64,000 nucleotides of DNA, from positions 166,543 through 230,542 of the forward strand of contig NZ_BAMW01000030.1 in the NCBI RefSeq assembly GCF_000963945.1, written 5' to 3'. The position numbers were made by a program, and so were the translations under genes. Below are positions 7,612 through 17,600 of the stretch, one piece after another. The number at the start of each line of letters is the position of its first letter. Positions within the stretch are counted from its first letter, which is position 1. The DNA comes from Acetobacter indonesiensis (GTDB lineage Bacteria > Pseudomonadota > Alphaproteobacteria > Acetobacterales > Acetobacteraceae). Under the pieces are notes generated by a model. The model ran no database searches and was not told the origin of the DNA. It saw nothing but the letters and a program-made list of their open reading frames with translations.

Positions 7612-9314
7612 ACGGGCAGAATTCTCATCAGTCTCCTCAGGATAATAACGACAGCATCATGCCTGATGCTGTCGTGCGGCGTATCCGGTTTTCCATTATC
7701 TGGATTATCCCTCTTGTTTCCGTCCTGATTGCCGGGTTTCTGGTCTGGCGTAGCTTCGCCAATAACGGGCCAGAAATTACGGTTATGTTCGATACGGCCG
7801 ATGGCCTGACCAGTGGTCAGACACAGGTCAAGAACAAGGCCGTGGTGCTGGGTACCGTGCAGGGGATCTCCCTGACGGACGATCTGCGCCATGTTCTTGT
7901 CCGTATCCGCATGAACTCGGGCACCAGCCCCATGCTGACAGATAAGGCGCGATTCTGGGTGGTACGGCCCCGCATTAACGGGGCCAGTATTACCGGGCTG
8001 GAAACAGTCATGTCTGGCGCATACATAGCATTTGACCCCGGCCCGGATGGGAAAAGCGGGGACAAAGGGCGGCACATCAGCGAATTTCGCGGTCTTGAAG
8101 CGCCTCCCGGTGTGCGGTCTGATCAACCGGGGCGGACATATACCCTGATCGCACCCAGTATCGGCTCAATCGGGCAGGGGGCCCCTGTCTTCTTCCGCGA
8201 TGTCGATGTGGGTGAAGTGCTGGGCTACACCATGCCGCCCGGTGGGCGAGGGCCTATCCTCATTCAGTTGTTCGTGCGCGAACCGTATGACCATTACCTT
8301 TATACGGATACCCGGTTCTGGAACGTGTCCGGTGTCACGGTCGGTTTTGGTGCTGGCGGCCTGAAAGTTCAGTTGCAGTCTATACAGGCTCTTTTTTCTG
8401 GTGGTGTGGCGTTCGGCCTGCCGCGTGAGGAAAATCATACCCAGGGCGATGAAGCACAGGCCGATACAGTCTTCAAACTGTATGACAGCAAGGAAGAAGC
8501 TGACAGCGCGGGCTATCATGAGCGCGTACCACTGGCGACGTATGTGACGTCATCCGTCAAAGGGCTGGCACCGGGTAGTCAGGTGACCATGTTCGGGATT
8601 CAGATTGGCAATGTCACCAGTGTCAAACTTGATCTGGACCAGAAAGCGGGTCACCCGCGTGTGCGGATTGGCATGCAGATTCAGCCTGAACGCGTGCTTG
8701 ACCCGAAAGATATTAAACACGGCGCATTGACCGAGATGTTCAAAACCTTGGTTGAAAATGGTCTGCGTGCCTCAACAGACAGTGCCAGTCTGTTGACGGG
8801 TGAAACCATGATCTCCCTGAACTTCGTGAAAAATCCGCCCCCTGCCAGCACCAGCATGGAAGGCCAGACGCTGGTTATTCCAAGCCAGCCGGGCGGCATG
8901 AACGGGATTATGGACTCGCTTTCCACCGTGGCATCCCGTCTGGCTGCCATGCCGTTTGAACAGATTGGCGTGAATGCCAATAACCTGCTGGCGAATGCAG
9001 ACAAGACATTAACCAGCCCTGACGTGAAGCAGTCACTCAGCAGCCTGAAAGAGTCGCTCAAGAACCTTCAGGCCATGAGCACCCAGATGCGCAATGGCAT
9101 CGGCCCGCTGATGCAGCGTCTACCAGAAATGACCAACCAGCTTGATCAGACCTTGCAGAATGCCAACCGTCTGTTGGCCAGCTATGGTGGAAACAGTGAT
9201 TTCCATCGCAGCCTGCAAAGCATGGTGCTGCAACTGGGGCAGGCTGCGCGCTCGCTTCGCTTCCTGTCAGACTTCCTGACAAACCACCCCGGTGCCCTGA
9301 TATCTGGACGGTAA
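7608..9314 (+). CDS. pqiB: PqiB, MCE-domain intermembrane transport protein
   Basis: Periplasm-spanning MCE protein anchored by one N-terminal helix (FSIIWIIPLVSVLIAGFLVW). Three MCE/MlaD domains can be picked out at their starts: ITVMFDTADGLTSGQTQVKNK, then the middle domain ending in YLYTDTRFWNVSGV, then LATYVTSSVKGLAPGSQVTMFG. A C-terminal helical region rich in Asn/Leu/Gln follows. At 568 residues it matches the family. It starts with GTG inside the pqiA stop (GTGA), so it is translationally coupled. Homologous rings form tunnels for lipids between the two membranes; that role is family knowledge. Confidence 0.93.
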   Translation: MNGQNSHQSPQDNNDSIMPDAVVRRIRFSIIWIIPLVSVLIAGFLVWRSFANNGPEITVMFDTADGLTSGQTQVKNKAVVLGTVQGISLTDDLRHVLVRIRMNSGTSPMLTDKARFWVVRPRINGASITGLETVMSGAYIAFDPGPDGKSGDKGRHISEFRGLEAPPGVRSDQPGRTYTLIAPSIGSIGQGAPVFFRDVDVGEVLGYTMPPGGRGPILIQLFVREPYDHYLYTDTRFWNVSGVTVGFGAGGLKVQLQSIQALFSGGVAFGLPREENHTQGDEAQADTVFKLYDSKEEADSAGYHERVPLATYVTSSVKGLAPGSQVTMFGIQIGNVTSVKLDLDQKAGHPRVRIGMQIQPERVLDPKDIKHGALTEMFKTLVENGLRASTDSASLLTGETMISLNFVKNPPPASTSMEGQTLVIPSQPGGMNGIMDSLSTVASRLAAMPFEQIGVNANNLLANADKTLTSPDVKQSLSSLKESLKNLQAMSTQMRNGIGPLMQRLPEMTNQLDQTLQNANRLLASYGGNSDFHRSLQSMVLQLGQAARSLRFLSDFLTNHPGALISGR

Positions 9315-9318
9315 CGCT

Positions 9319-10023
9319 ATGAAAAACGATTATTCCGCACAGCCAGCACAGGCTCTTTCTACCCGCCGTAGCGTGTTGCTGGGGGCTGCCGGGCTTGGGG
9401 TCATGGCCACGACGTTAACTGCTTGCTCGGGTGCCGGGCCAACGCTTTATACGCTTTCCGTCGTGCCGGGGCAGCCAGTTCCGGGTGGACCGCGCTATGT
9501 CGAGGTACGCCAACCGACCATTGCATCAGGTCTGGATCGTGATCGGATTGTCACCAAAGATACCGGATACAAACTGACAGTTTCCTCCGGCGAGGCATGG
9601 GGCGATTCCTTGGCAGGGCAGATCAGCCGCACTTTGGCTGGGGACCTGGCCCAGCGTTTACCGGGTACAGCCGTTTTTGCTGAAAATGATGCCGTCACCA
9701 CCCAGCCAGACGCGTATGTAGAACTTTCCGTAACCCGTTTTTCTGAAGGACCATCCGGCAAGGCTGAAATTGAGGCATCGCTTTCTGTTCAGCCGGCATT
9801 GGCTGGTGCGCCTTCAGGCAGCGCAAAGGTTTTTCTTCAACGGGTTTCAGTGCAGGGCGCAAGCACTGCCAGCACTATTTCCCTGGTTGAAGCGCTCAGC
9901 CAGTTGCTGGGGCAGATTGCCGATACGGCTGCTGCCCAGTTGCGTCTGTTGCCACCAACGATTCAGGCACAACCAGATCAAATAGTGCCTGAAAATACGA
10001 AATCTTATGGTAAATCCCGCTGA
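9319..10023 (+). CDS. pqiC: PqiC-type lipoprotein (PqiC/YmbA, DUF330)
   Basis: Outer-membrane lipoprotein partner of PqiB, 234 residues. The N-terminus has a hydrophobic signal ending in a lipobox (TTLTAC, near residue 37). It is unusual in carrying an SxRRS motif (STRRSVLLGAAG) before the hydrophobic stretch, suggesting possible Tat export. The conserved start of the mature family, TLYTLSVVPG, is present. It lies 4 bases after pqiB and closes the operon before a strong terminator. A second, minus-strand PqiC-like lipoprotein serves the Mla-type system at 30481-31077. Confidence 0.87.
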   Translation: MKNDYSAQPAQALSTRRSVLLGAAGLGVMATTLTACSGAGPTLYTLSVVPGQPVPGGPRYVEVRQPTIASGLDRDRIVTKDTGYKLTVSSGEAWGDSLAGQISRTLAGDLAQRLPGTAVFAENDAVTTQPDAYVELSVTRFSEGPSGKAEIEASLSVQPALAGAPSGSAKVFLQRVSVQGASTASTISLVEALSQLLGQIADTAAAQLRLLPPTIQAQPDQIVPENTKSYGKSR

Positions 10024-10076
10024 CAGAAGGTTGGCTTAACGGGGTAAGCTTCTTCTGTTTTTTAGGTGGAAGACAT

Positions 10077-10115
10077 AAAAAATGGCGGCTTCTTAGAAAG
10101 AGGCCGCCATTTTTA
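10077..10115. terminator. Bidirectional rho-independent terminator (pqiC / purF)
   Basis: A perfect stem AATGGCGGC (10081-10089) / GCCGCCATT (10103-10111) has an A-run before it and a T-run after it, so it can end transcripts from both sides. It sits between the convergent pqiABC and cvpA-purF units. Confidence 0.9.
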
Positions 10116-10139
10116 TTATCGTATTAGAAAAGGCTGAAC

Positions 10140-11621
10140 TCAGGCTGTGCCTTCACCAAATTCCCGGTCATGGTCAATCAACGGAATGGGGTAGTCACCG
10201 GTGAAGCAGGCATCGCAGTAGCGTTCACGGTAAGCGGTGCGGCTTTCATGCCCCATGGCACGATACAGACCATCGAGCGAGATAAACGCCAGACTATCAA
10301 CGCCAATCAGTTCTGCCATTTTGGCCAGATCATGGTTTGCAGCCAGCAGGTGGCTGCGTTCAGGCGTATCAATACCGTAGAAGCAGGAATGTTTGGTCGG
10401 AGGAGAGGAGATGCGCATATGCACTTCCTTTGCCCCAGCCGCCCGGACCATATCCACAATCTTGCGCGATGTTGTGCCGCGTACGATAGAATCATCCACC
10501 AGAATAACCCGCTTGCCATCCAGCGCAGGCCGGTTGGGGGAATGCTTCATTTTTACGCCCAGATTACGAATCTGGTCCGTGGGCTCAATGAAGGTGCGGC
10601 CAACATAATGGTTGCGGATAATACCCAGTTCAAACGGAATACCACTGGCTTCAGCATAGCCCATGGCAGAAGGCACCCCTGAATCAGGGACCGGCACCAC
10701 AACGTCTGCATCCACGCCGCTTTCCAAGGCCAGTTCATGGCCAATCTGTTTGCGCACACCGTAAACCGGCAGGCCTTCCAGCACGGAATCGGGGCGGGCA
10801 AAGTAGATATATTCAAACACGCAGAAATGCGGCTTGGTCTCTCCAAATGGGCGCAGGGAGCGGATACCGTTTTTGTCGATAATGACCAGTTCCCCGGCTT
10901 CGACATCCCGCACATATTCCGCGCCGATAATATCCAGCCCACAGGTTTCTGATGCCAGAACCCAGCTGCCGTCAGACCCTTCTTCACCCGGCAGGCGGCC
11001 GAGTACCAGTGGGCGCACACCCATGGGGTCGCGCACCCCCATCAGGGCGTCCTTGTGCAGAACGACAAGAGAGTAGGCCCCTGTCACGCGCTTTAACGCA
11101 TCAATCAGCCGGTCTTCCACCGTGGCATACAGGGATGTGGCAATCAGATGCACAAACACTTCCGTATCCATGGTGGACTGGAACAGACAACCACGGCGGA
11201 TGAGTTCTTTGCGGAGTGTTTCTGAATTGGTCAGGTTGCCGTTATGCGCCACAGCCAGACCGCCGAATGCAAATTCAGCAAACAGTGGCTGCACGTTGCG
11301 CAACAACGTTGCCCCGGTTGTTGCGTACCGGTTGTGCCCAATGGCGCGGTCGCCTTTCAGGGTGGCCATGACGCGGGGGTCATTAAAGACATCCCCAACC
11401 AGACCAAGCCCGCGGTGGGAATGGAACTGGGTGTCATAAGACACAATTCCTGCGGCTTCCTGACCGCGATGTTGCAGGGCGTGCAGACCCAAGGCAGTCA
11501 GGGCAGCGGCATCCTTGGCATTCCAGATTCCAAAAACCGCACATTCTTCATGCGGATGGTCATCGTCATGGCAGGGGGTGCCGGCGGGCGGGGAAAAACA
11601 GGTGGCATCGTGGGCGTGCAT
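10140..11621 (-). CDS. purF: Amidophosphoribosyltransferase
   Basis: First committed step of purine synthesis: PRPP plus glutamine gives phosphoribosylamine. It is an Ntn-type glutamine amidotransferase. With the start at 11621, a 26-residue propeptide precedes the catalytic cysteine (HEEC-AVFGIW), which would be exposed by autocleavage. LQHRGQEAAGI and NLTNSETLR belong to the glutaminase domain. The PRPP motif VILVDDSIVRGTT lies in the C-terminal half. Minus-strand ATG 11621 is chosen over 11663; a GGAGG lies about 12 bases upstream of it. Downstream of cvpA by 47 bases, the classic cvpA-purF pair. Confidence 0.95.
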   Translation of the reverse strand: MHAHDATCFSPPAGTPCHDDDHPHEECAVFGIWNAKDAAALTALGLHALQHRGQEAAGIVSYDTQFHSHRGLGLVGDVFNDPRVMATLKGDRAIGHNRYATTGATLLRNVQPLFAEFAFGGLAVAHNGNLTNSETLRKELIRRGCLFQSTMDTEVFVHLIATSLYATVEDRLIDALKRVTGAYSLVVLHKDALMGVRDPMGVRPLVLGRLPGEEGSDGSWVLASETCGLDIIGAEYVRDVEAGELVIIDKNGIRSLRPFGETKPHFCVFEYIYFARPDSVLEGLPVYGVRKQIGHELALESGVDADVVVPVPDSGVPSAMGYAEASGIPFELGIIRNHYVGRTFIEPTDQIRNLGVKMKHSPNRPALDGKRVILVDDSIVRGTTSRKIVDMVRAAGAKEVHMRISSPPTKHSCFYGIDTPERSHLLAANHDLAKMAELIGVDSLAFISLDGLYRAMGHESRTAYRERYCDACFTGDYPIPLIDHDREFGEGTA

Positions 11622-11668
11622 GGGTGCGCAAGGCCTCCGCAATATAGCCGGACAGGGCAGCATAGGGA

Positions 11669-12193
11669 CTATAGGGTGGCGTCATGACCTGTGGCGCGCT
11701 TTGGCGCAACCCCTTTCGTGCCGAAATCAGGCAGGAAAGGTTGGATATAAGTTGTCGCAAGCCGAATATAAGGGGTCAGCTTCCCGTTCTCTTCAAGGGC
11801 CTGCATGTCTTCCGGCAGCATAAGCCATTCAGCCGCCATAAAAAGCAGCACCAGTAAAAATACCCCCCGAACAACTCCGAACAGCGCACCCAGTGTTCTG
11901 TCCAGCCCGCCAAGGGCGGCAATATGCACCAATCTGGTGATAATGCTGGTGAGCAGCGTAGCGGCAATCAGCAGAGCAATCAGCATCAGCCCGAACGCAG
12001 CAAAATCAGCCGCCAGATGATTGCTGATGTAGTTGCGCGTCAGGGGGATGACGGTTCCATAATACCGGCATGCCAGAGCAATCGCGAAAATCCACCCCGC
12101 CAGCCCCAGTGCCTGACGGGTAAAACCCCGCCAGAAGCCGTGCAGGGTCGATAACCCGACAAGAACAAGAGAAATAAGATCGATGGCTGCCAT
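11669..12193 (-). CDS. cvpA: CvpA family membrane protein
   Basis: 174-residue protein with four hydrophobic helices. It opens with the family pattern IDLISLVLVGLSTLHGFWRGFTRQALGLAGW, split here as IDLISLVLVGLSTLHGFWRG then FTRQALGLAGW. It contains the second conserved segment GGLDRTLGALFGVVRGVFLL. CvpA was named for colicin V production in E. coli and is linked to envelope stress tolerance; its molecular role is not settled. It is immediately upstream of purF on the same strand, as in many proteobacteria, and probably shares its promoter. Confidence 0.9.
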   Translation of the reverse strand: MAAIDLISLVLVGLSTLHGFWRGFTRQALGLAGWIFAIALACRYYGTVIPLTRNYISNHLAADFAAFGLMLIALLIAATLLTSIITRLVHIAALGGLDRTLGALFGVVRGVFLLVLLFMAAEWLMLPEDMQALEENGKLTPYIRLATTYIQPFLPDFGTKGVAPKRATGHDATL

Positions 12194-12267
12194 AAGGGTA
12201 CGGTTACGCCAGACAGAGGTTAGGTGTCACGTCGGTTATCTGCCGTGGTAACTGCCAAACAGTACAA

Positions 12268-12894
12268 TCAGGGCAGTTTGCTGGTAGAAATACGCCACGG
12301 CCGTGGAATCCGTCCTTCCCGCCGTTTGCGGTGGGGCGGTTGATTCAGGCGGTGGAACAATTCTCCAACTTCAATCCGGCGCAAAATTTCCGTCCAGACT
12401 TCAACATCATCCAGACCGTGCAGATGCCAGATATCTGCCAGACTTTCCATAAACGCAGCGCTTTCGGTCAGAATATCCTGTCTGTTTTTTGCAATGAAGG
12501 CAGCGGTACAGGCCGTTGCATGCACACCGGCTTCATTACAGGTCCGTACCATGTCCTGCAGGGCATAAGGGGGTGTTGGCTGCCGATTGCCTGCTCCTGA
12601 TTCCGAATCGGCTCCGGATGAAGAAACAGAAGAAGGGAGTGCCTTTGAACGGTCAGAATGCAGCATTCCATCATGATGGGCAGGAGAAACGCTGCCGGTC
12701 AACTCCCTATCAACTGTCCTTTTGAGGAATGGAACGTGAATACGACGTTCCGGCAGGAATACGGTGAAATTTATATATTTGCCAGCTATTTCCAAACGGA
12801 AAATGATGGGCAGGGCGGGCTTATGAACGTTGTTCTGCAACCTCAGGATAATTCGCTCTCGGCTCTCCAGATTACTCTCTCGAAAGCCTGACAC
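12268..12894 (-). CDS. Uncharacterised small protein, possibly phasin-like
   Basis: Frame of up to 208 residues starting with a GTG that abuts the stop of the upstream Na/Pi-cotransporter gene. The C-terminal 100 residues look like a real helical protein (DMVRTCNEAGVHATACTAAF, then NRQDILTESAAFMESLADIW), in the manner of phasin-type helices. The first 75 residues are less convincing and an ATG at 12666 could be the true start, giving about 133 residues; neither start has a good ribosome site. The function is not recognised. The phasin resemblance is from motif style only. The end is Arg/Pro-rich. Confidence 0.5.
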   Translation of the reverse strand: MSGFRESNLESRERIILRLQNNVHKPALPIIFRLEIAGKYINFTVFLPERRIHVPFLKRTVDRELTGSVSPAHHDGMLHSDRSKALPSSVSSSGADSESGAGNRQPTPPYALQDMVRTCNEAGVHATACTAAFIAKNRQDILTESAAFMESLADIWHLHGLDDVEVWTEILRRIEVGELFHRLNQPPHRKRREGRIPRPWRISTSKLP

Positions 12895-12895
12895 A

Positions 12896-14593
12896 TCAGG
12901 TGGATGGTGTGGGGGAAGGATCTAGCAACATGGCGTCTTCTCCCGCGCCCAGAGGGTAGGATGCTGCTGCTACAATATGTGTGTTCACGCGCCTCAAGTC
13001 CCGCAGCAGGGTGAGCTGATACGTTGCTGTTTCATCCTGTAATGATGTTTCGGAAGACTCCATTACGCCTGAAATCTCGGTAGACTGCCGTTTGAGCCGA
13101 TCAAAATAGGCAGAAGTTGCCTCAATTTCCACATCGCGGAAAAAGTCTTTCTGTCCAGACAGTGGGTTGTTTTCCACACTCTGCTGGCCAATCAGAATTG
13201 TGGCGCAGATGTTCAGGTTGTGCGTCAGTTGTTGCGTCATGCTCAGAACCGGGCGCAACAGGTCAGGCGGTAGCACAATCCTCTGACGCGCCATTTTTTG
13301 CACCATTGGTACAAGGCTGCGGTCAACAATATCTTCCGCATGCAGCATCTGGGTGCAGAAGGCCAGAATGTCTTCCGCCCGCTCCATCTCCGGCTGGCTG
13401 GCATTGTCCGGGTCCAGCCCCGCAAGATACGAGCGTATTGCTGCCCCTAGATCCTCCATGGCGTTGCCAAGCGGTCGTGCTGCCCCGGCCTTGGCGGGGT
13501 CTGTGGTGCGGAGGCCATCCTGCATGGCGCCCAACATTGCTCCTAACAGGTCACACAAACGCATAGCTTCGCGGGTTGCGCTGCCAATGGCCAGTTGGGG
13601 CGCTTTATCAAGCAAAAGGCGGTCAAGATAACGCGGCGTGCCCGGAGAAGCCTGTTTGTTTTCTGGTGGGGTTGGAATAAGCCGGATCATCAGGCGGGCA
13701 TAATGGCTCAGGGCGGGCATCATCAGAACCGCCAGCCCGATATTGAACAGCGTATGGAAGTCCGCAACCTGTCGGGCTGCATCGGGTTCCAGACGGGTCA
13801 TAAGGGCGCTGATAAACGGCAAAGCCGGCACCAGCAGAAGAGCCCCCACGCAGCGGACCAGAAGATTCCCCATGGAAATACGCCGTGCCGTTGGGTCGGT
13901 GCGGCTGCCTTCCATCACGGGGTTAATGGAGGTGCCGATATTTGCGCCCAGCACCAACGCCAATGCGGTTTCAAGCGGAATGGTGCCACTGGTGGCAAAT
14001 GTTGTTACCAACATGACTGTGGCGACCGAGGAATGGCTGATCCATGTCAGAACAGCACCCAGCAGAATGGCCGCCAGATCATGAGAGTTCATGGAGGCCA
14101 GAACCGCTGTTAACTCAGGCTTCTGGGTATAAGGGGTCAGGAGTGTCAGAAATTGCCGCAGGGACAGCAGAATCAACCCAAGCCCGATAAACACACGCCC
14201 GGAATCCCGCCATGCCCCCTGACTGCGCCGGAACAGCATGACACCCGTCAGCACAAACGCTGGCGCAATGGAGGACACATCAAAGGATAGCAGTTGTACA
14301 ATCAGCGTCGTGCCAACATTAGCCCCCAGCATGACGGCCAACGCAGGAGCAAGGTCAAGCTGCCCACGGGCTGCCAGACCGGTAATCATCAACCCAGTGG
14401 CGGTGGAGGACTGCAGAACAGCAGTAATGCCAAGCCCGGTCAGGAAGGCCTGAAACCGATTGCCCAACATGCGGGCCAGCAGGCTGTTCAGCCTTGCGCC
14501 GCAGGCCCGCTGTACCCCTGTCTGCACCATATGCACGCCCCACAGCAGCAGGGCGACACTTCCGGCCAGATCAACAAGGGTCAGCAATTCCAA
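12896..14593 (-). CDS. Na/Pi cotransporter family protein (NptA/PhoU-domain type)
   Basis: 565-residue membrane protein with the two inverted Na/Pi-cotransporter repeats. The signature QSS motif occurs as LQSSTATGLMITG in repeat 1 and as SHSSVATVMLV in repeat 2, with GANVGTT and GANIGTS following. The C-terminal 230 residues are helical and soluble, resembling the PhoU-like domain fused in bacterial NptA proteins. It is predicted to take up phosphate with sodium, but several bacterial members have unproved substrates. The stop is 2 bases before the start of the next minus-strand gene, so the two are probably coupled. Confidence 0.88.
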   Translation of the reverse strand: MELLTLVDLAGSVALLLWGVHMVQTGVQRACGARLNSLLARMLGNRFQAFLTGLGITAVLQSSTATGLMITGLAARGQLDLAPALAVMLGANVGTTLIVQLLSFDVSSIAPAFVLTGVMLFRRSQGAWRDSGRVFIGLGLILLSLRQFLTLLTPYTQKPELTAVLASMNSHDLAAILLGAVLTWISHSSVATVMLVTTFATSGTIPLETALALVLGANIGTSINPVMEGSRTDPTARRISMGNLLVRCVGALLLVPALPFISALMTRLEPDAARQVADFHTLFNIGLAVLMMPALSHYARLMIRLIPTPPENKQASPGTPRYLDRLLLDKAPQLAIGSATREAMRLCDLLGAMLGAMQDGLRTTDPAKAGAARPLGNAMEDLGAAIRSYLAGLDPDNASQPEMERAEDILAFCTQMLHAEDIVDRSLVPMVQKMARQRIVLPPDLLRPVLSMTQQLTHNLNICATILIGQQSVENNPLSGQKDFFRDVEIEATSAYFDRLKRQSTEISGVMESSETSLQDETATYQLTLLRDLRRVNTHIVAAASYPLGAGEDAMLLDPSPTPST

Positions 14594-14664
14594 GGGCTAT
14601 GGTCCTTCGGGTTTCAGCGGGCACATGGCCCGAAGAAACGCGCAGAACGCTTCGGGCCCGTGGG

Positions 14665-17600
14665 TCAGATTGTGAAATATTTGGCGCGCTTGTTCATGAT
14701 GACAAGCGCAGACGTGGACTGTTCCGGGTGAAGCTGGTCCCCATCCGTCAGGGAAACACCGATACGCTCCGCGCCCAGCAGGCCCAGAATAGGGTGTTGA
14801 TCTTCCAGCTTTGGGCAGGCCGGATAACCGAAGGAATAACGTGACCCCCGATACCCCTGCTGCAACAGAGCATCCATGTCACGGGAATCTTCCGCTGCAA
14901 AACCCAGTTCGGCACGAATACGCTTATGGGTGTATTCTGCCATGGCTTCTGCCACTTCAACGGACAGACCGTGTAGGTACAGATAATCCTGATAACGGTT
15001 TTCTTCAAACCAGTCGCGGGCAATGTCAGACGCTTTCTGCCCAACCGTGACAACCTGCAGGGCCACAACATCCCGCTCTGGGTCGGAGATATCCCGCACA
15101 AAGTCAGCCACACACTCTCCGTCTTCACGGGGCTGGCGCGGCAGAGTGAAGCGGGCAGCTTCGGTGATGCCATCTTCTTCAAACAGAATCAGGTCGTTGC
15201 CGTCACCAGCGGCTTTCCAGTAGCCGTAAGCTGCCTGTGGGCGCAGAATGTTTTCTTTGGCGGCGAGGTCAAGCATACGGCGCAGAATGGGGCGCAGTTC
15301 CTGCTTTGACCACACCATGAAATCTTCCAGCGAACGGCCCTGTTTTCTGAACCCCCACTGAAACTGATAAAGCGAACGCTCGTTCAGGAAAGGAATGACG
15401 GCGTCTGTCGGGGCTTCAATAACCTTGCTACCCCAGAAAGGTGGCACAAGGCGTGGTTCGTCAGCGGTTATGCGTTCACGCCGGGCCTTGGCAAGGGCCG
15501 GGTTAATAGGCGCATAGCCGCGTGTTTCAGCCTGTTCTGGCGTACGGGCGCTTTTGCGCGTCGCCTTGCCTTCACGGCGCTTGCTGATGGCGGCCAGATA
15601 ATCGTCAAACTTGTTCTGCGTGATCTGGTCCATCAGGGTCAGACCGTCGAAGGCGTCGCGTGCATAGGCGACGCGGCCTGTGGGGCTGTAAGATGCCACA
15701 CAGTCTTCTTCCACATAGTTGCGGGTCAGCGCTGCGCCACCCAACAGCACGGGAACATCCAACCCACCACGGCTGATTTCTTCCAGGTTTTCCCGCATGA
15801 TAACGGTTGATTTCACCAGCAGGCCTGACATGCCAATTGCATGTGCTTTCTCGCGTTTAGCGGCTTCAATCATGTCGGCCACAGGGACCTTGATACCCAG
15901 ATTAACAACTTTATAGCCGTTGTTGGTCAGGATGATATCAACCAGATTTTTACCGATATCATGCACATCGCCTTTAACGGTTGCGAGGACAATGGTGCCG
16001 CGTTGTTGACCGTCCGCCCGTTCCATATGGGGCTCAAGCCACGCGACAGCGGCCTTCATGGTTTCGGCAGATTGCAACACGAACGGTAGCTGCATCTTCC
16101 CTGCGCCGAACAGTTCCCCAACAACCTTCATACCGTCCAGCAGAACCGTATTGATGATATCGAGCGGGGAAAGGCGCGTCATGGCTTCTTCAAGGTCTGT
16201 TTCCAGTCCCTTGCGGTCACCATCAACAATGCGGTCTTTCAGACGGTCTTCTGCGGTTTCAGCCCGTTTACGCTGCACGGCTTCAGACGCTTTACGGTCT
16301 GCGAACATAGCCAGCAGGGTTTGCAGCGGGTCATAGTCTGCGGTGCGGCGGTCAAAAATCAGGTCTTCCGCAACCTTGACCTCTTCTGGCGCAATCATAT
16401 GCAGGGGGCGGATTTTTGATACATGCACAATAGCGGCGGTCATCCCGGCCCGCACTGCGTGGTCCAGATAAACCGAATTCAGCACTGCACGCGCGGCCGG
16501 GTTCAACCCGAAGGAAATGTTTGAAAGACCAAGCACAATCTGCACATCCGGGAAGTTGTCCCGGATCATTTTAATGCCTTCCAGCGTCCATACGCCCAGT
16601 TTGCGGTCATCTTCCGCGCCTGTGGCAATGGTGAAGGTCAGCGGGTCAATCATCAGGTCAGATTGCGGCAAGCCATATGTGTCGCAGGCAAACGTGATCA
16701 GCCGTTCGGCAATGCGCAGCTTGTCTTCGGGGCGACGCGCCATGCCTTCTTCGTCAATGGTCAATGCGACCACTGCTGCGCCAAACTTGCGGGCCAATGT
16801 CAGACGATCAGCCGCCGGGCCTTCTCCATCTTCAAAGTTGATGGAGTTGATAATCGGCTTGCCGCCATGTAGTTTCAACGCAGCTTCAATAACCGGCGTT
16901 TCCGTTGAATCGATAACCAGCGGTGCATTGACCGATGACGTGAAGCGTTTGATCACCTCATCCATTTCGGCCCGTTCATTCCGGCCGACAAAGGCTGTGC
17001 AGACATCCAGCGCGTTTGAGCCTTCCTTGGCCTGTTCACGACCAAGGGCAACGCAGCCATCCCAGTCATGGGCTTCCTGAAGTTCGCGCCATTTTTTCGA
17101 GCCGTTGGCGTTGCAACGCTCACCAATGGAGAAATACGCGTTTTCCTGCCGTAAAGGCACCTGATTATACAGGCTGGCAACGGACGGCACCCAGACAGAC
17201 GTGCGACGCACAGGGGCTGGGCGATGGTGGCCACTGCCTTCTGCACGGCGGCGGAGCATGGCATCAAGCGCTGCAATATGCGGGGTGGATGTGCCACAGC
17301 ACCCGCCAATAAGGTTCAGTCCATCTTCAACAATGAAACGCTCAACCCAAGTGGCCATTTCTGCCGGAGTTAGCGGGTAGTGAGTCTGACCGTCTACCAG
17401 TTCAGGTAAACCGGCATTCGGCTGCACTGAAATAAGACGCGGCCAGTTCTCACTCAACCAGCGGACATGCTCGGCCATTTCCTGCGGGCCTGTGGCGCAG
17501 TTCAAGCCCATCAAATCAACATCCAGGCTATGAACAACCGTGGTTGCCGCAGCGATATCTGGTCCAACCAGCAGAGTGCCTGTGGTTTCAACAGTGACCT

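Noticed and set aside
12666..12894. Firm assignment of the N-terminal 76 residues of the phasin-like frame
   Set aside because: Composition is unlike the C-terminal half and no ribosome site decides the start, so it is left as uncertain.
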